Of a DNA stretch of 12,705 nucleotides, positions 1-6,062 are shown piece after piece. Origin of the DNA: Planctomycetaceae bacterium (GTDB taxonomy: Bacteria > Planctomycetota > Planctomycetia > Pirellulales > Thermoguttaceae); contig JAIRLW010000550.1 in assembly GCA_031259095.1 (NCBI GenBank), positions 1 to 12,705 on the forward strand, written 5' to 3'. The translations under genes and the position numbers were made by a program. The notes under the pieces are model-generated. The model was given only the letters and a program-made list of their open reading frames with translations, ran no database searches and had not been told where the DNA came from. Within the stretch, counting starts at the first letter, position 1; every line of letters starts with the position of its first letter.

Positions 1-203
1 GTGTTGTAACTGTCAACAATTTCATGCGGCAAATCAAATGAAATTGTTTTACGAATTTCAATCGGTGCGCCGCTTCCTTGACCGTGAACTCCTATTAACG
101 CCGATTCGATGCGCCGGCAATGGGATGCCACACTAATTCCCGCAAACCAACGCGGTGAAGTGATTGTATTTTTTCTGGAGCCGCGAAAAGGAAGAAACGA
201 CAT
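1..203 (-). CDS. N-terminal fragment of a minus-strand gene, possibly AnmK-like kinase
   Basis: An open frame of 67 codons runs from an ATG at 201-203 to the window edge without a stop. The protein begins MSFLPFRGSRKN and continues RWFAGISVASHCRRIESALI, then GVHGQGSGAPIEIRKTISFD. The pattern 'WFAGISV...ESALIGVHGQG' resembles the N-terminal strand-turn-strand of anhydro-N-acetylmuramic acid kinases (usual form 'GxxSGTSxDGxDAALVxxxG'). However, the GTS and DG residues of that motif are not preserved here. A weak AGG lies about 7 bases before the ATG. The reading frame and codon use match the neighbouring genes. The CDS call is fairly likely. The family assignment is only a guess and the gene could be another actin-fold kinase or something unrelated. 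Confidence 0.5.
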   Translation of the reverse strand, partial: MSFLPFRGSRKNTITSPRWFAGISVASHCRRIESALIGVHGQGSGAPIEIRKTISFDLPHEIVDSYN

Positions 204-599
204 TGCAAAACCTAAACTGTTAGACTGTTGTTGATCAAAACGGAAAACGAACCGATATTGTAAAGATTATCGATTTTAGAACCCTATGTCTATGCGAATT
301 TTTTTAATTTTTATTCAGGTTTACACAATAAAATGAAATTCGGTTTAATTTGCGGAATTTACAAGTTTTGGGCAATTTTAGCGAATCGTTTTTTCCAAAC
401 GCTCATTCCAGTGAGCTACTTCTCACAGTTAAAAGCAACCTTTTAAACATTCGTTTTTAATCACCGAATTATTTGTCCCAATTTGTCGCCAATGTCCCTT
501 CTGTCCCTAACATTGCGCTTAAGAGACAATAGGGACAAAGGGAACAAATGATTGTTAAATTAAATTTGTATCTCGGAAAAAAGTATTGTGAGAGATTCC
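204..599. other. AT-rich intergenic region holding a repeat copy
   Basis: This stretch separates the divergently placed start of the partial gene (left, minus strand) from the 3' end of hybB (right, minus strand). It should therefore hold the promoter of the partial gene and the end of the hydrogenase transcript. I see no credible coding frame. The only clear structure is the GTCCC-type inverted repeat at 471-552. That repeat could also act as a 3' hairpin for the hydrogenase transcript, although no T-tract follows it. Confidence 0.6.
471..552. repeat. GTCCC-type hairpin repeat, copy 1
   Basis: The left arm has GTCCC-like units spaced about 9-10 bases apart (ATTTGTCCCA, ATTTGTCGCC, AATGTCCCTT, CTGTCCCTAA). 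After a short centre the right arm carries the complement (AGAGACAATAGGGACAAAGG, then GAACAAATGAT). The arms pair imperfectly over about 28 bases with a one-base bulge. The same design recurs at 9516-9627 and 11065-11140. The left flank of this copy (ATTCGTTTTTAATCAC at about 450-465) is nearly identical to the left flank of the third copy, so the repeat unit extends beyond the hairpin. Confidence 0.75.
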
Positions 600-1865
600 C
601 TACTCTTTTTCCTTCACTAAGATATTGAAGTTTTCGCACAAAAACAGATAGATCAGCAGCACGGTTGAGACCAAACCGAAACTGATAATCACTTCACACA
701 ATGTCGGACAATAAATCACTCCGGCATCACGAGTCATTCCCGTAATCACCACATTCATTCGGTTGGCAAACACGCCAGCACTCGTAAGAAAACCGTAAGT
801 AATTATCCAACCGCGATAGTTGATCAATGGAGAAAAAACAATCAGAATCGGTATCACCACGCCAAATAAATGTTCCGCAATAAACGCAACACTCTCAAAA
901 CTGCCATCAAAAAGCAATCCCGTTTCGTTGTGAACCACAAGATCGCCGATTTTCAACGCTAAATAAAGTATCATAATGCCGCCGCCGATTCGCGCCAGTA
1001 ATTTCAGCGCATCAATGGATGTTTTATGTCCGAAGGCAAAACCAACCAACACCGATTCCATTACCAACATTGCCGGTCCTACAAAAAGTGACGATAAAAA
1101 GAAAAACAAAAAAATCAACGGACTCCACCAAAGCGGATGCAAACGTCCGTCCGTCATCAGATAAATTGCCCCAAGCGACGATTGGTGTAACGTGGGCAGC
1201 ATCACTCCGATAACCGCAAAGACAGGAAAAAAACGTACAAAAAACCAGTGAACCCGACGAAAAACCTTTTCGGTAACTATTTCGCCCAATTCCAAAACTT
1301 GAATAATAAAATACAAAGAAACACACCAGAATACTTCAAACAACGCCGATTCATGTCCCCACGAAACATAAGGACGCCAGAAATTAAACCAACGTCCAAT
1401 CTCCGTAAAAAGACCAACAAGCATCAGTGTGTAACCAAGAAGCGAAATTAATAAGGTTCGGTGTGAAATTATTTTTAAACGTTCAATATGTAATATGTGA
1501 ACGAGAAATGTTGTCCCATAACCGCCGCCCGCTAACGCCGCTCCAGCAAATACCGCCCAACCCTTCCAAAGTCCCCAAGGCCAATGATCGTTGAGATTGG
1601 CAACAGATTGCAAGCCAAACGCAAAACGGTACAGCATAATCGCCGCCGTCAATAACGATAACAGAATCAGAAAAAAACGTATCGGCGTAATTCGGAATGA
1701 CCAGTGATCATAAGAAATACGAATAAACCACTTCTTAAATTCAAGATTAAAATCCATTGGAAAACAATTGGGTTGGAGTTGTTCTAATGTTAAAGTAATT
1801 CCGGTAGGATTCAAAATTCCTAATATTACCGCAGTATTTGTGTAACCTGCGCTTATCAGCATCAT
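600..1865 (-). CDS. hybB: HybB/NrfD-family membrane subunit of a hydrogenase complex
   Basis: Integral membrane subunit, about 421 residues, with around ten hydrophobic spans. In hydrogenase-2, HybB passes electrons between the periplasmic iron-sulfur subunit and the quinone pool. Family landmarks as I recall them from E. coli HybB are present: FGLQSVANLND (residues 83-93) followed by PWGLW, the glycine patch LAGGGYG (111-117), and LPTLHQSSLG (223-232, E. coli LPTMHQSSMG). Length is close to the family norm. The start is uncertain. The ATG at 1865 (an ATGATG pair) gives a 36-residue extension that I cannot match to the family, and the ATG at 1757 (MDFNLEFKKW) is an alternative. Neither has a Shine-Dalgarno sequence. 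From 1865 the gap to the stop of the HybA-like gene is only 12 bases, so translational coupling is likely. It is the last gene of the hydrogenase block. Confidence 0.9.
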   Translation of the reverse strand: MMLISAGYTNTAVILGILNPTGITLTLEQLQPNCFPMDFNLEFKKWFIRISYDHWSFRITPIRFFLILLSLLTAAIMLYRFAFGLQSVANLNDHWPWGLWKGWAVFAGAALAGGGYGTTFLVHILHIERLKIISHRTLLISLLGYTLMLVGLFTEIGRWFNFWRPYVSWGHESALFEVFWCVSLYFIIQVLELGEIVTEKVFRRVHWFFVRFFPVFAVIGVMLPTLHQSSLGAIYLMTDGRLHPLWWSPLIFLFFFLSSLFVGPAMLVMESVLVGFAFGHKTSIDALKLLARIGGGIMILYLALKIGDLVVHNETGLLFDGSFESVAFIAEHLFGVVIPILIVFSPLINYRGWIITYGFLTSAGVFANRMNVVITGMTRDAGVIYCPTLCEVIISFGLVSTVLLIYLFLCENFNILVKEKE

Positions 1866-1877
1866 CTGCGGATAAAT

Positions 1878-2798
1878 TTATTCTGTTGTTTCGGATGTTT
1901 TGGAATCTTTGTTTTCGGCAACTTGGGTTTTGACGTGTTCTTTTCGTTTCGTAAAAAAATAAAGCCCCGTCAAAATCAATGCCCAAACCGCACCGAAAAT
2001 CGGCGTCGAGTGCATATAGGTTGACGTGTATGAAGGAATCGGCTTTTTGGGAACATCCATCTTGAAACCAAGTTGTTCAAACGGTGTATCCGAAACATAA
2101 ATCCAAGAAGTTCCGCCGGCTTCTTCTTCTCCATAAATATGTTGAACATACCGGTTGTCTTTATTAACCAATTCCTTCGCTTCCGCTAACAAACTGTCAC
2201 GGTCTCCGAATTTCATTACATTCGTCGGACATACCGACACACAAGCCGGTTGTTGACCTTTCGCGATACGATTACTACACATCACACATTTCGTAATCAC
2301 TGGAATTGTTTTATTCCATTCAAATTTCGGAATCTTGAACGGACACGCCAACATACAGTAACGGCAACCAACACAATTATTAGGATAATAAATTACCGGT
2401 CCCGCTTCCGTTTTCTGAAACGCTTTGGCAAAACAAGAAGACACACAACCCGGCTCTTTACAATGCATACATTGCCGTTTTACAAACCGCCATACCTCGC
2501 CGTTAGTACGGTCTGTTTTATTTGATTTATTTGATTTATTTGATTCGTTGTGCTTATCTGAAACATTGTTTTTATCTGAAACGTTTAATTCGTTCACGCC
2601 GGCGTCCATTCCGGCAACCGTTCGCGGTACACGGAATTTTTGAATCACCGTCCAGTTTTCGTCCGCTAATTCGGCATCTTCACCGTTGGTCGCGGCACGT
2701 TCATTAATCCATTGATTGCCGTTGTACATCTTGCACGCCACCGTACAACTACCGCAACCAATACATTTCGTAAGATTAACCAATACTCCTCGTAACAT
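1878..2798 (-). CDS. hybA: HybA-like four-cluster ferredoxin subunit with C-terminal membrane anchor
   Basis: Electron-transfer subunit of 306 residues predicted to wire the hydrogenase to the HybB-like membrane protein. Sixteen cysteines form four [4Fe-4S] sites: C12/15/18/22, C110/113/118/122, C142/145/148/152 and C171/174/186/190. Downstream, 'HIYGEEEAGGT' followed by a 'TPFEQLGF' segment matches the HybA signature. One transmembrane helix lies at about 266-282, followed by TKRKEHVK. By the positive-inside rule this puts the cluster domain in the periplasm. There is no Tat or Sec signal, unlike E. coli HybA, so it may be exported as a passenger of Tat-bearing HydA, as FdnH is with FdnG. 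The start is the ATG at 2796-2798, set by a strong GAGGAGG at 2804-2810. An upstream in-frame ATG at 2825 would add nine residues but has no ribosome site. Residues about 70-99 are an S/N/D/K-rich insert between the first and second cysteine groups. Confidence 0.92.
   Translation of the reverse strand: MLRGVLVNLTKCIGCGSCTVACKMYNGNQWINERAATNGEDAELADENWTVIQKFRVPRTVAGMDAGVNELNVSDKNNVSDKHNESNKSNKSNKTDRTNGEVWRFVKRQCMHCKEPGCVSSCFAKAFQKTEAGPVIYYPNNCVGCRYCMLACPFKIPKFEWNKTIPVITKCVMCSNRIAKGQQPACVSVCPTNVMKFGDRDSLLAEAKELVNKDNRYVQHIYGEEEAGGTSWIYVSDTPFEQLGFKMDVPKKPIPSYTSTYMHSTPIFGAVWALILTGLYFFTKRKEHVKTQVAENKDSKTSETTE
2517..2547. repeat. 9-bp tandem repeat inside hybA
   Basis: About three copies of TTTGATTTA in tandem, in frame with the gene. 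On the coding strand they give the peptide SNKSNKSNK. They form the core of a low-complexity, lysine/asparagine-rich insertion (SDKNNVSDKHNESNK and so on) between the first and second Fe-S cysteine groups. The 9-bp period keeps the frame, so copy number could vary without breaking the protein. Confidence 0.8.
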
Positions 2799-2803
2799 GA
2801 TAA

Positions 2804-2810
2804 CCTCCTC
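2804..2810 (-). promoter_or_regulatory. Shine-Dalgarno that fixes the hybA start
   Basis: GAGGAGG lies 5 bases before the ATG at 2796-2798 on the minus strand. It selects this start over the in-frame ATG at 2825. Confidence 0.85.
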
Positions 2811-2906
2811 AAAGATACGTTGCATTTTGAAATTGCCGTTTTCTTCTACGAAATCGCGTCAATTTCATAATCCCGTTAAAAAATAAAAAATGCTTTTTGT
2901 GTAAAA

Positions 2907-3317
2907 TTATTGTTTCGGATCAATGCCGAATAAATCAACAAGCCGTAGTTTATCAATCCGTTCAAAGTGTTTACGATTTAATGTTGCTAACGGTAAATTG
3001 TTGGTAATCGCTGTTGCCGCTATCAAAATATCGGGAAGTCCAATCAAACAACCGCTCTGTTTTAACTGACGATAAATCTGACAAGCAGCATCGACAATCG
3101 TACAGTCAAATGCTAATACTTCAATGCCATCAAGAATCCTTTTCCAATACTCCAGCTGTTCATCACTCGCCCCACATAAAATTTCATATTTCACAATCGT
3201 TGAAATAAGAATTTCATCATAAATCAATGACAAACGGCAAAACCATGTATTATCTTTGTTTCTGGATCGGAAATGATCAATAAACAAGCTGGAATCGTAT
3301 GTTATTCTATTCGCCAT
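2907..3317 (-). CDS. vapC: PIN-domain toxin (VapC-like ribonuclease)
   Basis: A 136-residue PIN-domain protein, the size of type II VapC toxins, which are Mg2+-dependent endoribonucleases cleaving tRNA or rRNA. The acidic site is present: D8 in 'YDSSLFID' (family form LDTNVLID), E45 in 'VKYEIL', and D96 in 'GLPDILIAATAI'. The fourth position is N114 in 'LATLNRKHF', where D or N is normal. The ATG at 3315-3317 has a good AGGAG about 8 bases upstream, lying inside the end of the antitoxin gene. The two genes overlap by 16 bases, the usual coupled arrangement of toxin-antitoxin pairs. The pair sits on the same strand between hydA and hybA, which is unusual. Target RNA cannot be told from sequence. 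Confidence 0.88.
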   Translation of the reverse strand: MANRITYDSSLFIDHFRSRNKDNTWFCRLSLIYDEILISTIVKYEILCGASDEQLEYWKRILDGIEVLAFDCTIVDAACQIYRQLKQSGCLIGLPDILIAATAITNNLPLATLNRKHFERIDKLRLVDLFGIDPKQ

Positions 3318-3655
3318 TTCTGTAACTCCTGTCTAATTTCGTCTTGTCTGTTAATCGTTTCTTCATCGGCAACAGGACATTGTAATAATAATTCGAGAAA
3401 TTTTTCCCGCGACATCTTAGGTTTATGTTTCCGTTTTTCTTTTATTTCGTCCATAAGTTTTTCACCGTTTAACCGGAATCGTTCCATATCCTCTTCGGAA
3501 AATTCTAGTGATTTTGTTGTTGTTCTTTCCGATTTAGCGGGTTCTTCCTTCACCGGAAGTATAATAATTTCTACTTCACGGTTCTGTAATTCGACGGGAA
3601 GATCAATAATTGCGGTAAGCCGTTCTGAATTAACAATAGTTCTTAAAGTATCCAT
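3302..3655 (-). CDS. Antitoxin of the VapBC-like pair
   Basis: A 117-residue protein immediately upstream of the PIN toxin, with its 3' end overlapping the toxin start by 16 bases. The N-terminus (MDTLRTIVNSERL, then IIDLPVELQNREVEIIILPV) has the strand pattern of short antitoxins whose N-terminal part dimerises and binds DNA. The remainder is charged and helical (about residues 45-117), as expected for the part that wraps and blocks the toxin. It is somewhat longer than typical VapB proteins (70-90 residues). No Shine-Dalgarno is visible before the ATG. Three direct repeats at 3680-3714, just upstream, are a candidate autoregulatory operator. The antitoxin role rests mostly on position next to a PIN toxin plus the N-terminal pattern. 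Confidence 0.8.
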   Translation of the reverse strand: MDTLRTIVNSERLTAIIDLPVELQNREVEIIILPVKEEPAKSERTTTKSLEFSEEDMERFRLNGEKLMDEIKEKRKHKPKMSREKFLELLLQCPVADEETINRQDEIRQELQKWRIE

Positions 3656-3679
3656 AATAAAAGTTACGGTTCAGGTATG

Positions 3680-3714
3680 ATTAAATGATAGTTGAATGAT
3701 AGATTAAATGATAT
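3680..3714 (-). repeat. Three direct iterons upstream of the antitoxin gene
   Basis: On the minus strand the sequence reads TATCATTTAATC, TATCATTCAAC, TATCATTTAATC in unbroken tandem (12, 11 and 12 bases), ending 25 bases before the antitoxin ATG. Toxin-antitoxin operons are commonly autorepressed at repeats in this position, so this is a candidate operator. That role is inference. Confidence 0.65.
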
Positions 3715-3813
3715 TTTTCTTTATCGTTAAAGGAAACCATTTTAATGAAAATGATTGTCAATAACGTCCAACAACCGCTTGCGAACTATCCACTATTCAC
3801 TACTAATTACCAA

Positions 3814-5361
3814 CTATTCACTAATTTTTTGCTTCTTTGTCAGGTGCATACTATAGTTTTCGTAATGGGTATGTAAAAGGGCATGGGCGATACCTTCGTT
3901 TGGTGTTCCGAGATAATCTTTATAAACGGTTTTAATTTCGGGGTTTTCGTGACAAAGCCGAACCGTAGCGCGTTCATCGACATTGTAAAGTGCGTTGATT
4001 CGTGCGGAGCGTACTTCATCGGAAGGCGGTAACGCGGTTCTTGGTTGTCCTCCGCCGCTGATGCAACCTCCGGGGCAAGCCATAAATTCGATAAAATGCC
4101 AATTTCCGGTACCGTTTTGAACACGTTCCAACACTTTATGCGTATTGCCCATACCGGCAACAACTGCCACGCGTACTTCACCGTGATTGGGAATTTCCAA
4201 AGTTGCTTCTTTCATTCCGGCGAGACCGCGAACGGGTTGGAGATTGAAGAGGAGAGCCGGAGGTTTTTCACCGGTAATCTGGGCGTAAGCGGTTCGAACT
4301 GCCGCTTCCATCACTCCGCCGGTCACTCCGAAAATCGCACCTGCGCCGGAATATTCACTTAAAAGATTGTCGTAATGAACCGGTTCCAGTTTTAACAGGT
4401 CAAGTCCGCGTAATTTAATGAGGTTTGCCAATTCGCGGGTGGTGATCACCAGGTCGGTGTCTCTAATACTAGGATCACCGAGTTTCAAACCGGAATGATT
4501 CATTTCCGGTCGTCCTGCTTCAAATTTTTTAGCGGTGCAAGGCATAACGGCAACAGAATAAATCTTTTTCGGATCAATACCGCGTTTTTCGGCATAATAA
4601 GTTTTAATCATTGCGCCAAGCATGGACATTGGCGATTTTGCCGACGATAAATTGGGCAACAAATCAGGGTAAAAATATTCGCAATACCGTACCCAACCCG
4701 GACAACATGAGGTAAACTGTGGAATTGGGGCGTTTAATTTACCGGTCAACCGTTGTACCAATTCGGTGGCTTCTTCCATGATGGTGAGATCAGCGGAAAA
4801 ATTGGTATCTAAAACGGTATTAAAACCGAGTGATTTGAGAGCGGCGACTTGCCGTCCTTCGACATTGGTTCCTGCCGGCAACCCGAATTCTTCGCCCAAT
4901 GCCACACGAGTTGACGGCGCGGTTTGCGCGACCACATGACGATTGGGATCGTCCAATGCTTCTACCAATGCGGTAAGACCGTCGGTTTCCGTGATTGCTC
5001 CGGTCGGACACCACAAAGTACATTGACCGCAACCGATACAGGGAATATTATCGATCAGTGGAAGTTCATAATTGTACATGACCGTTTCCACTTTGGAGCA
5101 AACTTCCGCACATTGACCGCACAAAATACATTTACGGTCATCGCGGGTAATCGATAAATTATTCGGGTCAATAGGGATACGTCCGCGAACTTGAGGCGGG
5201 AAGTTCCCATTCCCTTCATACTGGCTGGGCATCCAACCTTCACCGCCGGAAGGGTTCCCGCTACAACCGATGGTACTTGCCACCAATCCGGTTCCCGCCA
5301 TTTTGATAAATGATCTGCGGGACACATCAATATTAGGTTCATGCTTATTTTCCGGTTCCAT
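3814..5361 (-). CDS. hydA: Tat-exported single-chain [FeFe] hydrogenase
   Basis: Catalytic [FeFe] hydrogenase, 515 residues, interconverting H2 with protons and electrons. A twin-arginine signal opens the protein (S14-R-R-S-F-I-K20, then a hydrophobic stretch). 'TIGC' at 30-33 could be a lipobox placing a lipid on C33, though T at -3 is not ideal. Two ferredoxin clusters follow (C78/81/84/88 and C108/111/114/118). The H-cluster motifs are complete: TSCCPGW (217-223, with proton-relay C219), MPCTAKKFE (273-281, C275) and MACPGGCISGGGQP (427-440, C429 and C433). The last 70 or so residues resemble the small-subunit domain, which is a separate Tat-bearing protein in Desulfovibrio but is fused here. 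The ATG is fixed by GGAGGG at 5367-5372. It heads the block containing HybA- and HybB-like genes. The HydE, HydF and HydG maturation genes are not in the window. Confidence 0.95.
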   Translation of the reverse strand: MEPENKHEPNIDVSRRSFIKMAGTGLVASTIGCSGNPSGGEGWMPSQYEGNGNFPPQVRGRIPIDPNNLSITRDDRKCILCGQCAEVCSKVETVMYNYELPLIDNIPCIGCGQCTLWCPTGAITETDGLTALVEALDDPNRHVVAQTAPSTRVALGEEFGLPAGTNVEGRQVAALKSLGFNTVLDTNFSADLTIMEEATELVQRLTGKLNAPIPQFTSCCPGWVRYCEYFYPDLLPNLSSAKSPMSMLGAMIKTYYAEKRGIDPKKIYSVAVMPCTAKKFEAGRPEMNHSGLKLGDPSIRDTDLVITTRELANLIKLRGLDLLKLEPVHYDNLLSEYSGAGAIFGVTGGVMEAAVRTAYAQITGEKPPALLFNLQPVRGLAGMKEATLEIPNHGEVRVAVVAGMGNTHKVLERVQNGTGNWHFIEFMACPGGCISGGGQPRTALPPSDEVRSARINALYNVDERATVRLCHENPEIKTVYKDYLGTPNEGIAHALLHTHYENYSMHLTKKQKISE

Positions 5362-5366
5362 TTTAA

Positions 5367-5372
5367 CCCTCC
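5367..5372 (-). promoter_or_regulatory. Shine-Dalgarno that fixes the hydA start
   Basis: GGAGGG lies 5 bases before the hydA ATG on the minus strand. It is one of three strong ribosome sites in the window, all within the hydrogenase/toxin block. Confidence 0.85.
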
Positions 5373-5416
5373 AAGCAAATTTTATTTTAAATAATTGAAC
5401 TTGTTATCTTTTGCTT

Positions 5417-5444
5417 ATTTTATACCGCTTTTGATAACTGTCTA
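5417..5444 (-). promoter_or_regulatory. Candidate hydA promoter
   Basis: On the minus strand TAGACA (5439-5444) is followed, after 16 bases, by TAAAAT (5417-5422). These resemble sigma-70 -35 and -10 boxes placed to give a leader of about 50 bases before hydA. This is assigned by pattern only. Confidence 0.4.
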
Positions 5445-5466
5445 GGGACAAAATCGAAAATAAATA

Positions 5467-5486
5467 AAAATTTATTGATAAATTTT
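5467..5486. promoter_or_regulatory. Perfect AT palindrome upstream of the hydA promoter
   Basis: AAAATTTAT-TG-ATAAATTTT has perfect 9-base arms around two bases. It lies about 22 bases upstream of the candidate -35 box on the minus strand, a position suited to an activator or repressor. It does not fit the FNR consensus. The AT-only stem without GC makes a terminator unlikely. Confidence 0.4.
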
Positions 5487-5627
5487 GTTTTTTTTATGTT
5501 CTTTACAAGATAACCGTCAAAATGGATAAAATACACAAGATATAGACAGATGCTCTGTATTACTATTTCCTGCTCCTGAAATCGTGAAAAAATTCCTGTA
5601 TCTATTCCGCTATTTATCTTAAAGGGA

Positions 5628-5805
5628 AGTTGGCGATCCCTTCAGCGAAGGGTCGCGCCGGTAGAGTATGTCATTGATACCAACCGGCAATGCCTCTCAT
5701 AAAGATTCTGTTATTAAATTTAATACGCAGTAGGAGGGGCAAACATTCTGGTTGTCGAGTAAACATAACCGGCGCGACCTTTTGGCACAAGGTCGCCCAC
5801 CACCT
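5628..5805. repeat. Inverted-repeat element, GTCGCC family, long copy
   Basis: The two ends are imperfect inverted repeats of about 35 bases. The inner 13 bases (AGGTCGCGCCGGT against its complement, one mismatch) match best, and the outer parts read GTTGGCGATCC and GTGGGCGACC. Each arm can also fold alone: GCGATCCCTTC-AGC-GAAGGGTCGC on the left and GCGACCTT-TTGGCAC-AAGGTCGC on the right. About 105 unrelated bases lie between the arms. The right arm (5781-5816) matches 12488-12522 closely. No coding frame and no clear target-site duplication were seen. Confidence 0.7.
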
Positions 5806-6062
5806 GAGTTTTGACATACCCCCAAAAAATTCAAGTCATATTTTTAAACTCATTACCTGCACAGCATGAGATTATTCTCTTTGCAACTCTTTTGCTGATT
5901 ATAACGATGAAATTTTTGCTGAAATTTCAACGGAACCGGAAAATTTAACGTAGTTTCTCTTATCATAACCTATGGTATGTCAGTAAACGCGCGCAAAATG
6001 TCATGCGAAATGATCTTATCGGTAACAATCTAAGACAATAAACAATGATTATTAATTGACCA

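Larger units (their letters stand above)
5362..6062. other. Divergent intergenic region between hydA and the DUF11 lipoprotein gene
   Basis: About 700 bases without a credible gene. It holds the likely hydA promoter and a palindrome at its left end, an inverted-repeat element at 5628-5805, and AT-rich sequence before the lipoprotein gene. That AT-rich part includes a small 7-bp inverted repeat, GAAATTT...AAATTTC, at 5909-5928. I see no recognisable RNA gene. Confidence 0.6.

Noticed and set aside
2799..2825. Upstream ATG for the HybA-like gene (nine extra residues)
   Set aside because: The extra codons contain the GAGGAGG ribosome site that serves the ATG at 2796-2798, so the downstream start is preferred.
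3273..3680. 135-codon plus-strand frame opposite the antitoxin
   Set aside because: It is serine-rich and antisense to the well-supported antitoxin/toxin pair, with no family features.
5628..5805. Insertion sequence
   Set aside because: There are inverted ends but no transposase frame in the 178 bases and no convincing target-site duplication, so it is listed only as a repeat.
5500..6062. tRNA, small RNA or riboswitch before the DUF11 gene
   Set aside because: No cloverleaf and no known riboswitch core was recognisable. Only short inverted repeats are present.
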